Below, in pieces: positions 53,239 through 64,000 of a stretch of DNA of 64,000 nt. Each line of letters begins with the position of its first letter. Within the stretch, counting starts at the first letter, position 1. Below the pieces are notes generated by a model. It did not search any database. It saw nothing but the letters and a program-made list of their open reading frames with translations, and was not told where the DNA came from. Source of the DNA: Adineta steineri (taxonomy: Eukaryota; Rotifera; Eurotatoria; Adinetida; Adinetidae); the NCBI GenBank assembly GCA_905250115.1, contig CAJNOI010000061.1:1-64000 (forward strand), written 5' to 3'. The position numbers were made by a program, and so were the translations under genes.

Positions 53239-56012
53239 TTAATATAATTCTGCACTGTTTAAACCACCAGTTATATCAAATCCACCAGTAACTAATACTA
53301 GTCCATTTAACAATACAGATGCTGTGTGAGAATATCGTGCATTATTCATGTTACTAGTTGTTGTCCAAATACCTATTGATGGATCATACAATTCAGTACT
53401 ATTTAAATAAACATTGTTACCAGTGTATCCACCAGTAACTAATACTTTTCCATTTGATAATACAGATGCTGTGTNNNNNNNNNNTCCACCAGTAACTAAT
53501 ACTTTTCCATTTGATAATACAGATGCTGTGTGACCTTGTCGTGCATTATTCATGCTACCAGTAACTGCCCAAGTACTTGTTGATGGATCATACATTTCAG
53601 CACTATTTAAATAACTATTGCCATTTACCATTCCACCAGTAACTAATACTTTTCCATTTGATAATACAGATACTGTATGAAGATATCGTGCATTAATCAT
53701 GTTACCAGTAGTTGTCCAAATACCTGTTGATGGATCATACAGTTCAGCACTATTTAAAGGACCGCCATTCCATCCACCAGTAACTAATACTTTTCCATTT
53801 GATAATACAGATGCTGTGTGATAATATCGTGCATTAGTCATGCTACCAGTAGCTGTCCAAGTATCTGTTGATCGATCGTACAATTCAGCATTATTTAAAA
53901 TACTATTAACAAGTCCACCAGTAACTAATACTTTTCCATTTGATAATACAGATGCTGTATGATAAGCTCGTGCATTAGTCATATTACCAGTAGAAAACCA
54001 TCCTAGAAGTTACATTCTATATATTTGGATAATACAATATTAAATAATCAAACACTCGACATTCATTATTCTAAAAACGACACTCTTTGATATGTCTGTT
54101 TCGTATCACCTCAGATTTATGTAGACTGAGAATAGTAGTTAAATATATTACACAAATCCTTTTCACATACCACTATGGCACCTTCAGTTTTTTATATTTT
54201 CTACTTCATCTTTTATCTTAATCAAATATATAAAAGATGCTTCTCTCAAATTAATGACTGTGCTAATTACACTAACTGACATGTTTTCGATCCTCTATCA
54301 ATTTTACAAGCTATGCTTGAAAAATATTCAATAGAATAAAAAATATGAACTTTTCAACAACTCTTTTATAGTTCTCTCAATATGATAATTAATGTAGTGA
54401 ATTATTCAAAACATTTATTTTTATTATGATCAATATATAGATATGAAAAGTCCTATATAGCATCCATGGTTAGAACTGATATAAAACATAAACTAGTACA
54501 CAAATGAGTGATTAATCTCGAAGTTTCTGACGATTTACTGTCAAATCATTGATAGTTTTTCATTAATTTACAGAAATTCTATTATTTAGTTGTTCTCAAC
54601 TCTATTCTCATTGATGTTTCATATATAATCAAGTGTTCTACTTGAATTTATTAACACAACAACATATTTTCGTCAGTTCCCTATTCACATCTTATGTAAT
54701 GAACACTATCATAGAAAAAAACAAAGCTTCACAAATGTTTTAAATATGATATGAAAGATTAATCCAAAAATAAAAATAGTATTTAATGTCTAATTGTATA
54801 GTTCACTCGATCATCTCATCAATCCATACAAGATAGATGAGATAGTTATTGATCACAAAATCATAATGTCGGATTCTCTATCAAAACTCATTCACCTCCA
54901 CATATAATTTGTTCATAAGCTATATTTCACACGATTCACCTATTTTAAAAGAAGTTTATTGTCGATGATCAACAATGTCTCTTTAACTATATTCAAGATA
55001 ACTATAAATGAATATTATTAGAACACCAACAACAGCAACAGAAAAAGGAAAAATAAATAAAAATATGAAATCAAACAAAATATAAATTTTCTTGAGATGA
55101 TTTATAATAACGATTTGTATACTTTAATCTATTCATTCATATTATCTTGTTATTTAATGCAACAAATGTAAACACAAAAGTTTGTTCTACAAAATATTTC
55201 AACTCAAACACAAAAAACAAACAATATTGAATTATTATAAAACTAAAATCCCTTATTCTGCCGACTAAGTCATATATGAACTTCTGTTTATCTTTCATTG
55301 AATAACTAAACTGAACAGTTCAACATACTTCAGTTCTTCGCCTCTTTTTCGCTTCTCTTGTTAATTAACAATGGACATCACATATCTGTATTAGTCTATC
55401 TATTACATTTGTTTTCACTACAACAAATGTATCACTCAACAGAGATTTTACATGAATGAATGATACTTTATCTACAAATATGAATAAAATGAATTTCTCT
55501 AGTTGAGTGTGATGAAGTCTAACATTTAAATAGTATTTATTAGTACCTGTGTTACACATTTGTGTTGCTAACAATGGTAAACATACTGCTTGTGATGAAC
55601 AACATGAATTAATAACGCACACTGAATTATTTGATGAACATGTTTGTGTAATATTATCACATCTTTCTAATATTGAACATAAAATACCAGGTGCACAATA
55701 ACTTATATTATTTATTGTTCGATAGTCATAACAAGGTGTTGATGAAGAACGACAATTATTGTTATCATTCAAGCTTGTGTTACATTGTTGTAAAGAACAA
55801 TTTGATGTTGAATTCCAAGCTGAATGAGATGATGAAGACAATGTAAATTGGATAGAAGCATCATTTTCATTACAAGAATAATTAGGTAGTTGCGTAGGTT
55901 GTCCTATAGAATTCAGTTATATTATGATAGAGTGGGAGGGAAAAAGATAATCTAACAAACCTTTTACAAATGAAAGAGATATAATTAAAAACAAGACAGT
56001 GATAAATCGCAT
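53239..56012 (-). CDS. Secreted kelch-repeat protein
   Basis: Three exons (56012-55961, 55903-55547, 54002-53239) join in frame to roughly 390 aa. The first encodes a signal peptide (MRFITVLFLIISLSFVKG). The second encodes a Ser/Asn/Cys-rich region with about 17 cysteines. The third encodes kelch repeats of the form HTASVLSNGKVLVTGG, LNSAELYDPSTGIW and TTTGNMNNAR. Six repeats are visible, with a 10-N gap (53475-53484) between the fourth and fifth, so the true number may differ. The repeats predict an extracellular beta-propeller. The frame ends at LNSAELY, before the last strand of a repeat is complete, so the propeller may be closed by an N-terminal strand or the gene may be truncated. The second intron is 1.54 kb. 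Confidence 0.85.
53475..53484. other. Assembly gap of 10 N inside kelch repeats
   Basis: Ten N lie between two near-identical stretches of the kelch repeat DNA, a typical site of repeat collapse. Confidence 0.95.
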
Positions 56013-57953
56013 TATTTTTTGTGTGATGAATGAAAAAATAAAGTATGCACAACAATGAGTGATTTGTCTTTACTCTTTTTTTCATCACTTCCTACATTTC
56101 TCTTTTAGCTGAAAGAGGATAAAACTATTTCTGTTAGCATTTGTCTGTTTTTAAAATCAAAAATAGATTCCTTTTATTTTGAGTGGTTTATGTGTTTACA
56201 TGTTTTGAAAAGTTTTTTTTGTAAACGTTTTCTACAGAAAAAAAACTCTTCTAGGTCTGTAGTTTTCATACTCATCAAATACTTTTTTCTTTTGTTCTTT
56301 CATCACATTTGAAATTGTAATATTTTTTCGATCGAAGTTTAAAACATCATCAGTTACATGAAGTTGTTTAGTTGACAAAGATAAAAGAAAACATTATTTC
56401 AACAGATTTTTGTTTACTTAATCATTTGTCTATAAGAATTTGTTCATTATATATAATTCTTCGAAGTTAAATAAGGAATTCAGCTATTATTTAAATGCTC
56501 TTTTCAATACCGTTATATTTTTAATTTTCACGTGACTCTTATTTTTTGAAAAATATTATTCTTATACAGAGTAAAATCTATTTTAGATAAAATCATCAAA
56601 TATGAAACTGATTTAGTTAATGTTATTAATAATAGATCATAGAAAAGGAGCTTATTTCTTATTTTTTTAAACTTATTGTTATTGAAGAATAAAAAATAGT
56701 TCTTTATCTTTACATTCAGAAACAGCAAAATTCTTACTTAAAAGAAACAATTGTTTAATAGGTTTAGTTATGATCAATGAGATGAGAGTTTATTTTATAG
56801 AAATAGAACAAGATATGATCTTCTGATGATTAACATTCATCTGTCATTATTTTATTTTTGTGATAGTTTAAAGCATTATAAGAATCACAAATATTGAGAA
56901 ATGAATATGATGATAATATATGTAACTAAAATCTAAAAAAGACAAAATGAAAAGCAAAGAAATATACATAAATGATTTTTTGAAAAAGAGAGATGATTAT
57001 TTGTTATAAACGCTGATTAAAACGTTTCTATCATTTTATTGATCTATAGAAAAAGAATTTTAACTTATCAACATAGGAAAAGAATAGAATCGAAGATGAT
57101 TATGCATTTTATGAGTGTTTTTAAAAGATGTTGATTTGGAATATGAATATAAATAAATGATGAATAGAAATTATGATCTTGTTCATCTGCAATAAGATTA
57201 TTGCTAAACTATTGAATTCTTGATTTGCTTCTATTATTATACAAAGTATCAAATAAATTTGTTATATTTGCCATCAATTTATTGATAAAGGTATAAGATC
57301 ATGTATCAATATCTATATTAAATTTTGTTGATAGAAATGATAATGAAATCAAATAAATAGTATTTATAATATTGTTGTGAGTGATTCTCATTCAGATAAG
57401 AAAAATAAATCTAATGAAATCATTAAAAGGTAGGTCTTATTATTTTTTGGTATTATATATATTTACATAATATGTGTAGTAAAAGAAGAAGAGTTCAGAA
57501 TGTTTCGTTCTTGTTAATAAGAGTAATATTTGATCTTTTGATAGTTGAATTGATTTCATTGAAAAACTCTCTATTGAAGTAACAAAAAAAGATTGTTCTT
57601 TAGTGAATGCACATATTAGAATTAGAATAGATAAAAATTTATTGAATCAATAGTTGTCATCTATTCAACTTCTCTTGTTATTTTATCGATAAATAAATGA
57701 GATTATATAACGTATTCAGTGATTTCATCTTACAATGAAAGACTGACTATCTGCTATAGTCGAAATCCACTATATGCAGTATTAAATACAATTGATTTAT
57801 TTTTTTAATAGATGACGTCCTCTATAAATCGAGTTATTATTAGTGAAATGTTTTAACCATTCATCTATATACTACTTTTTTTAAAATTGATCTTTAAGAA
57901 ACCTTTCGAAAGTTTATGATACGCATTTTGCCAAAAAATATTCATTATTGAAA
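56013..57953. other. Intergenic region, no gene seen
   Basis: About 1.9 kb of AT-rich sequence between the kelch gene and the QTRT1 remnant. No coding pattern, RNA gene or clear repeat is recognisable. Confidence 0.4.
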
Positions 57954-59376
57954 ATGTTGTCTAGTGCACTTTATTTCGAAGTAACTCATACATGTAATAC
58001 AACAAAAGCTCGTGTAAACCGTTTAACATTTGATCGAAATCATACATCGCGTAGCCCGACTTGGAAATACTTATTATTTAGGGCATCGACCAGTAATTCA
58101 TAATTAATATTTTTTGTATTTTGCTTTCATTGTTTTTTCAAGGGTCACTTTGATTTATTTTATTGTTTCAAATGGTATCGCTTCTTAAATTATCACAAGT
58201 AACTGAAAATGATGTTAAATTTCAATCTCCACATGATCAAAGTGAAATGTTATTGGTAAGAATCTTTCATCAAATATATGTAATATCATTATGAAAATAA
58301 GAAATAGAGTCAAAATCCAATTCGTTTTCTTTTTTATTGCCTATAAGTTTGAAATATCTTGTATTTAAGCTGTCTTTCTTATAGTCGTTAATATTCTCTC
58401 TGTTAAATAATTTTAGTGTCAATAGTCGATGTAACTCGATCAATAATTGTGGAATCTTATTATAAGAAGTATTTTTTGAAATATTAAAATTTGTCGAGTT
58501 TTTATACTAGAACGAGCGCTGATTGACAGATAAATATCTAGAATTAATGCTAATAACATTGAGTTTTGTACAATATAGATATTATTGATTGATAGCTGCT
58601 ATGTATTCTTAGGAACTTCTAATAAAACTCAGATAACTTCATCTTATCGATGATTCTCTCATCATATTTTGTAAATGTTAACAAGAGAATTTATAGTCTT
58701 TGGAATATATAGTATCAGTTTATTCCTCATTGATGACATTCCTTGATATATTTATAAATATTGATATAATATTATTAGTGTTGATGAGTCGTGATCAGTA
58801 TTTTATTGAAGCTGAACATTCCTTAGTATTTGACGTTCTTTAATGTATCAATACTCGTAAAATAGTTCACAGATATTTTTAAGTACTAAAAACTATTTAT
58901 GAAATAGAACAGCTTGTGATATAATGTGTAAATAAAGCATTTTCTCTGGTATTTACTTTTATATATAACATACGAATTTATTAATCTAATCGTCTAGCTT
59001 TTAAATTCAGATTCCAATCAAAAGGAGAAGATAAAATCGGTCTATAAGATTTCAGAAAGCTTTTTTTATATAATTATGCTATTGCATCCTCCTGAATAAC
59101 AAGATTTTTGTACAATCTCATACTATAATTTGATGTATTGTGCCTACAATAACAGTTGTTACCTGACGGCTTTTTTTGAAAAGAGTATTGAAGGGCATGG
59201 AGTAGAAATTTGCGTTCATCAATCCCTCTCTTCTCTACCGACGTGATATATATCTTGGTAATTATTCGTCACTGGCATTTTTTTTATTAATTAATAAATT
59301 TAATTGAATGTGAAAGAATATTATAATAAACAAAAACGTATGTTATTCATTATGTTGATAAAATAAAATAACAAAT

Positions 59377-60405
59377 TTATAACGTAAAAACAACTGTATG
59401 AATAATAGTATTATTAATTTTTAAAATTTCAATCCATCTCTTTTTCTTATTTGGTTCAACAAATGGATAAATATCCTTTAGACGATCGCATTCAACTGCT
59501 ATTTCTTCTTGTCCATTTTCATTTCTATGATCCCAGTAATGGGTTTTACATTCATCAAAAGGATCAAATCGAAATAAACGTTTTGGTTTTCTTGGTGCAG
59601 GTAGCCATAAGTATCCAAGTGGTCTTAAAATTAATGGAAAAATATATCTTGTTTGAAATATTTTATCTGAATTCAATGAACGCCCTAGATGAGTTTGATT
59701 TTGTTCATAAAAGAAAATATCAACAAATGGAAAATGCCATTCAAATTCTCCAGCAGTTGGAGTATTAATATAAAATAATTTATAATACTCTTGCTCTGGC
59801 GTTTTACCACCATGTAAAACTAATCCAATTAATGTGTTTTTTATTTGTTTAAATGCATCAGTAAAAAGTTCGCGTTGTTCATATGGTACCATTATATCAA
59901 CATCATCATTCCAAGGTATAATATCATGATGTCTTATAGAACCTAATAATGTTCCTGCAGACATAAAATACGTAATTTTATGATGACGACATATTCGATC
60001 AATTATCGTTAATAAATGCATTACTAATGTATGTTCACAGTGAGATATTGCACGAGGAATAATAGATGATGATTTCCAATGAGAATAACGATAGGGAAAA
60101 CGAAAAGTTTTTGTATCATTAAATGTAGGTGGAAAAATAACTGGTGATTGAGGATAATATCGTTCACTATCAATACGATGTGCCAAGTCTAAACATAATA
60201 TAGAAGTATCATCAACAGCCGTTTTTTCATCTTCTGTATCTGATAAATCATTCGAAGAAATTATTGATTGAATTAGCTGTGTTGATGTTGGACATGATGG
60301 ACATTTTTCATGTCGAACAAATACATAGTTTATCAATATAATAATTGGTACAATAACAAATGAAATTAAGATAATTTTGAGTAGACTCTGTAACCGATAA
60401 TACAT
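59377..60405 (-). CDS. LicD-family membrane protein (fukutin-like phosphotransferase domain)
   Basis: An intronless frame encodes 342 aa. Residues 8-30 are a membrane helix after a short basic tail (KIILISFVIVPIIILINYVF), so the enzyme is a type II membrane protein with its domain in the Golgi or ER lumen. The diagnostic segment is FMSAGTLLGSIRHHDIIPWND followed by DVDIMVP, the LicD nucleotidyltransferase-like core whose DxD residues bind metal and nucleotide. Related animal proteins are fukutin and FKRP (ribitol-phosphate transfer to glycans); bacterial LicD adds phosphocholine to wall polymers. Which substrate is used here cannot be said. The gene lies on the opposite strand within a QTRT1 pseudogene. 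It lacks introns in a region where most genes are intron-rich. Confidence 0.88.
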   Translation of the reverse strand: MYYRLQSLLKIILISFVIVPIIILINYVFVRHEKCPSCPTSTQLIQSIISSNDLSDTEDEKTAVDDTSILCLDLAHRIDSERYYPQSPVIFPPTFNDTKTFRFPYRYSHWKSSSIIPRAISHCEHTLVMHLLTIIDRICRHHKITYFMSAGTLLGSIRHHDIIPWNDDVDIMVPYEQRELFTDAFKQIKNTLIGLVLHGGKTPEQEYYKLFYINTPTAGEFEWHFPFVDIFFYEQNQTHLGRSLNSDKIFQTRYIFPLILRPLGYLWLPAPRKPKRLFRFDPFDECKTHYWDHRNENGQEEIAVECDRLKDIYPFVEPNKKKRWIEILKINNTIIHTVVFTL

Positions 60406-60880
60406 ACTTTTTTGATTTTTAATTTATCTTCGTATATGACAGATGGTATTATTGTCAGTATTTTATTCGTTGTATTCGTTTGGTTTTTTTTCTATTGTTT
60501 GTTTTGTATAGTAAAAAGAGAATGATGATGCATATAGAATGATTACGTCCTTCTAGTCTGACTGGCTTCCGACGTCCGCTCGAATAGTAGAAGCTGCCGG
60601 TTCGATTCCCAAAAAAGGTAATCTTTTCCTCCATTTCTGTTTCTCTTGTTTTCTTTCGTTGGTATTTCGTTCGCTGCTGTAATACGATGCCAACAAGAAT
60701 TAAAGTGAATAATCTAACTTGTAACATTATCGATTTCGAATAAAAATAAAGGTTAATAATGATAAGTAATAAAGTATATGTAAGTAATCTCTTGTGAATT
60801 CCAAAGAAAGACAAATTGTTTGTATTTAAGAAACTAATGAAATATAATTTTATTTTTTACTATCTATTATTTATTAAATA
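60406..60880. other. Spacer upstream of the LicD gene
   Basis: AT-rich sequence upstream of the LicD start, with a GC-richer tRNA-like block at 60541-60623. The 119-codon minus-strand frame across it (60455-60814) shows no family features. Confidence 0.45.
60541..60623 (+). ncRNA. tRNA-like Pol III element (tRNA pseudogene or SINE head)
   Basis: The ends GATTAC (60541-60546) and GTAATC (60618-60623) pair perfectly, and TTTT (60624-60627) follows directly as a Pol III terminator. A box A-like TAGTCTGACTGG (60554-60565) and an exact box B, GGTTCGATTCC (60599-60609), are present. The T stem does not pair, and an A run separates it from the acceptor strand, so it is unlikely to be a working tRNA. 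Confidence 0.4.
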
Positions 60881-60977
60881 AGATCATTATGATGGCTTGA
60901 TCGATGTGTAGCAGTACATCCTCGTCCAGATAAACAAAGTGCTAAAGATAAACTCTTTTTTTTTATTGAATTTTTAA

Positions 60978-61222
60978 CACGTTGACTGTCCGGTGCATCA
61001 TATGTGATGCACGATACTTTTGAGTAAAAAGTTTTCGCATCACGTACGACTTGCTTGTAGTATAGGATATCTTAAGCTAGAATTTGTCAGACGTTACTAA
61101 TCGACCATTCTTCAAATATAGGACGAATCAGAAAAATATCAATGATATATCATGATATTAAGAATAATCAAAAAAGGGCGTACAACAAGTATTACTTTTT
61201 TTCTCATGGGACAGTCAACGTG
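60978..61222. mobile_element. 245-bp piggyBac-like MITE with TTAA target duplications
   Basis: Perfect 14-bp inverted ends, CACGTTGACTGTCC (60978-60991) and its complement (61209-61222), are each flanked by TTAA (60974-60977 and 61223-61226). TTAA duplication is the signature of piggyBac transposition. No transposase is encoded. It sits between QTRT1 fragments 3 and 4. Confidence 0.82.
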
Positions 61223-62012
61223 TTAAATTTATTTCTATAGAAATAATCAAACGTAATAGTCTCGGTTATGCAGTTGGTGGTGAATATAAAGATCATTTTT
61301 GGTGTATGGTTACTCTTTCAATAGAATATTTAATGGGTGTTGGGTTTGTTGTTGATTGAATTGCAAAAATTAATTTTATTATTGATTATTTTTAAAAAAA
61401 ATCATAGTTTTGCAATTGATGTTGTTATATGTTCCGCGCTTGGTTGTGATACTTTAATATAAAAAAGTTCATCATTTAATTGATGATAGTTATACACGAT
61501 CATATCTTAATACAATTGTTACAAAAGAAACAACTGCATGTCATTTACTTACAATTCGTAATGTTGTATATCAAATTAAAAAAATTCTTTTGAGAAAATA
61601 TTATTTTTACTCTTTGTTTTGATAATTTAAATTTAGATAAGATTAATATCTCAAATTCGACAAGCAATAAATGAATAACGTTTTCCAGAATTTATAAAAC
61701 GCTTTATTTCAATTTATTATCAAAAGGACTGAGCTGTAGGACATGATAACTTATTAGTTCGAATGGATTTTACAATAAGACATTTATCTAAATAAATCTA
61801 GATAAAAATAAATCATGAAGAAAGAAATTTTTTACCTGTATGCATTTTTATATTTATAAAAGTAATATTCCAGTTTGATCGTTACATCGATAAAAACGTG
61901 TATATAATATAAATCCGTCATACATATTCAACTTTTCATTAATAAAAAACATTTGATTTTCTTCCGTTTTTACTATTTATTATACATTATTTCGAATAGA
62001 ATTGAATCATTG

Positions 62013-63416
62013 ATGGGAACGAAAATATCAAGACAACATCATCGAACAGCTCTTGCACGTGATAATATTCCCCGTACTGCTAATTAAGATATTCAAAATT
62101 TTAATGAGATTTTTTCTTCAGCGACTGCTAAAATATCTTTAGAACAAGAAAAGTTACATAATCATTTAGCAACAAAAAAACATTGTCATGATCCAAATAT
62201 TCAAAAAGAAGCACTTAAATATAAGAAAAAGTCAATCAACTGGAAATTTATCTAGTACAACGCTTGTTTTTACAGATCAACAATTATTAAATGATCAAAA
62301 AAAACGAATATATAGAAATAAGACATCATCATCGCAAAATTCAAGCAGGGTTCATTCAGATTCGACAGCAAGTTTCGATCATATATCTTCTTCAAAATTG
62401 AAAAGAAAGAAAATTCCATATAATTCTCAACTTGATTTTATTGATTCAAAAGATTTAAAAGTAAGTAATTTACAGATCAAAATTCCGAACTTTGTTAACC
62501 TCATATTGACAGTTACTAAATCGATAGAAAGGAAATGATTTTAATTTTCTCTATAGTATGTTCGTGAAATTGGTAAGGGTACTTTTGGTACTGTGCATCG
62601 TGCTTTATACAAAGGCACTTATGATGTTGCATTAAAAACATTAAATATTCAAGATGAAAATCCTAATAGAAGTTCTATATATGATGATGATGATGATGAA
62701 TATATGTACGTAATACGTCAACAAGCAAGTGTAATGATACGCTTAAGACATGCAAATCTTTTACGTATAATTGGTGTAACATTTTTTGAAAGCCAACAAT
62801 CAAGTTGGATAACAGATTTTATGAGAAATGGTTCATTATTAGATTATTTTAAAATCAAATTTATATTATGTATCAAAAAAACTTAATTATTTTGGAAGAC
62901 AAATATATGAAGCAATGTTATATTTAGAAGAACGACATATTATCCATCAAAAGTTAGCAGCAAGAAATTGTTTAATTGACGAAGATGATACACTTAAAGT
63001 TGCTGATGTTGGTGTACCTCAGTAAACTATTTTCTTATAAATATATCAAATTAAAATGAAATATTTTAGTTTAACTGAAATTGATTCTCTCGTTCAGATG
63101 TTTGGAGTTATGTAAGAAGAATTTTATTCAAAATAAATATCATTTGATCTTTTATATATAATAGGGTATAGCTCTTTGGGAAATTTATTCATTTGGTGAA
63201 CGACCATTTGGTAATATGACTCATTGTGCTTTACAAATTGTTTCAAAAAATCCATCGGAAATTCTTAGTCGATATCTTCCAAAATCACGTCATTGTGGTT
63301 CAGATGAAATATATACACATATTATTCTTCCTTGTTTAATAAATAGCGTTACAATGCGACCACGTTTTCGTGATTTAAAACAACGTATTTTAGATATTCT
63401 TGTGAACGAAATATAA
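62013..63416 (+). pseudogene. Decayed non-receptor-type tyrosine kinase
   Basis: The first frame begins MGTKISRQHHRT, which looks N-myristoylated, but meets TAA at 62085-62087. The kinase domain follows from 62557: the glycine loop IGKGTFGTVH and VALK are intact. Later come LLRIIGV, GSLLDYF, IYEAMLYLEERHIIHQKLAARNCL, VADVGV, SDVWSYGIALWEIYSFGERPF and RPRFRDL. HRD has become HQK (catalytic Asp lost) and DFG has become DVG. The activation loop and the APE region are missing. Two frame changes occur in A runs near 62223-62230 and 62875-62881. The architecture fits a Src/Tec-like cytoplasmic tyrosine kinase without visible SH2 or SH3 domains. The terminal stop is TAA 63414-63416. Confidence 0.85.
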
Positions 63417-64000
63417 TCGAATTTAATATTTGATGTATATCTTTAACCGAACATGTAGTAATTTCCAAAGAGAAGGAAAAGTTTTTTTCATCCTAGTTAT
63501 TGAATGAAAGAATTTATACAAATAATAGTTGTGATGTATATTATTTTGTCTATACATATAAATATGATTAACGAATATATTAAAGCTCACTGAAAATAAC
63601 TAATAAGATTTGTGTATGTTCTATTTTTAAGCAATAACAAGTATAATATTCTTATAAAAGAATAAATACAAATAAAAGTGTTAGTTTGTTTTGCAATTAA
63701 GAAAATTTTTTCGATATGATTATAAAATAAAATACATGTTTTCATATTATTTTTATGTTGAATCTTTATTTTAATCTCTAATAATTGTACAAGGTTCAAT
63801 AAGGTTGAGGTGTGTAGGTGTGATTGAGACTACGAGAAAAGATCCACATTCACATCCTCAAGATGCTTGAAATCTATTACCTTAAAAAAAGCAGACATTC
63901 TCTGCCACATACTCCTCGTTGGTATATGTTCACCAAATGAATAACATTCTGTTTTTTTCTTTCTTTCAAATAAAATATTGTATATATCGTTGAATTGGTT
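63417..64000. other. End of window, no gene; contains a hairpin repeat
   Basis: AT-rich. The one structured feature is a 57-bp imperfect palindrome: TTGAGGTGTGTAGGTGTGAT (63805-63824) faces ATCCACATTCACATCCTCAA (63842-63861). Confidence 0.5.

Larger units (their letters stand above)
57954..61770 (+). pseudogene. QTRT1: QTRT1 (queuine tRNA-ribosyltransferase catalytic subunit) remnant in pieces
   Basis: Seven collinear fragments match the order of the enzyme. (1) 57954-58040, ALYFEVTHTCNTTKARVNRL, the N-terminus. (2) 58163-58255, FQMVSLLKLSQVTENDVKF and QSPHDQSEMLL, ending at a GTAAG donor. (3) 60881-60955, WLDRCVAVHPRPDKQ after a TGA. (4) 61240-61359, [16 protein letters not shown] and YLMGVG, then TGA. 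(5) 61407-61460, FAIDVVICSALGCD, then TAA. (6) 61512-61592, ETTACHLLTIRNVVYQ. (7) about 61636-61770, LISQIRQAINE, stop, RFPEFIKRF. The substrate-binding and nucleophile regions (TDSGG and LDDV parts) are absent or unrecognisable. Several stop codons and large gaps rule out a working enzyme. The family inserts queuine at tRNA position 34. A LicD gene on the other strand, a TTAA MITE and a tRNA-like element lie between the pieces. Confidence 0.85.

Noticed and set aside
60541-60623. Selenocysteine tRNA
   Set aside because: Length and box B placement are suggestive, but the stems do not pair and no TCA anticodon is in place.
60455-60814. 119-codon minus-strand frame upstream of LicD
   Set aside because: Runs antisense through the tRNA-like block; basic low-complexity product with no family match.

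Overview
The window is animal nuclear DNA. It is strongly AT-rich, and its genes are split by many short GT..AG introns, mostly 47-60 bp. The orthologues are clearly metazoan: ZFYVE26, ZW10, TIMM50, MFSD1, SYVN1, HECTD2, DNAJC17, diacylglycerol kinase, phospholipid scramblase and a MAP-kinase phosphatase. A bdelloid rotifer is the most likely source. The reasons are an F-box protein with one 28-residue TLxTL leucine-rich repeat per exon, a secreted kelch protein with very regular repeats, splice acceptors placed directly before start codons (spliced-leader trans-splicing is known in bdelloids), and short TGTGGG telomere-like repeats. This is inference; no database search was possible.

Layout. 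1-363 (-) is the start of an FCP1/HAD-like protein. 685-20656 (+) holds five close, co-directional genes: MFSD1, TIMM50, ZFYVE26 (11.7 kb, about 3,010 aa), ZW10 and a HINT3-like HIT protein. Each has an acceptor-like AG 2-18 bases before its ATG, so they may form a trans-spliced operon. 20979-22253 (-) is a secreted WxxW-trypsin protease. 24519-25028 (+) is an unknown cysteine-rich secreted protein. 26675-27550 is a PWWP relic. 28697-32984 (+) is the F-box/LRR gene with 18 LRR exons on a 141-bp period. Then come phospholipid scramblase (34796-35953, +), a MAP-kinase phosphatase (36670-38209, +), diacylglycerol kinase (39135-42164, -), DNAJC17 (43504-44305, -), HECTD2 (44430-48660, -) and SYVN1/HRD1 (48868-50721, +). 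HECTD2 and SYVN1 are both E3 ubiquitin ligases and start head-to-head 207 bp apart.

The last part is accessory in character. It has a secreted kelch protein (53239-56012, -), a wrecked QTRT1 gene in pieces from 57954 to about 61770 with an intact LicD-family gene on the opposite strand inside it (59377-60405), a TTAA-flanked MITE and a tRNA-like element in the same debris, and a decayed tyrosine kinase (62013-63416). Small non-autonomous transposons also sit in ZFYVE26 and ZW10 introns.

Four coding regions share one defect: a single extra A/T in a homopolymer run. This may be sequencing error as easily as biology. Assembly gaps lie at 16384-16483 and 53475-53484.
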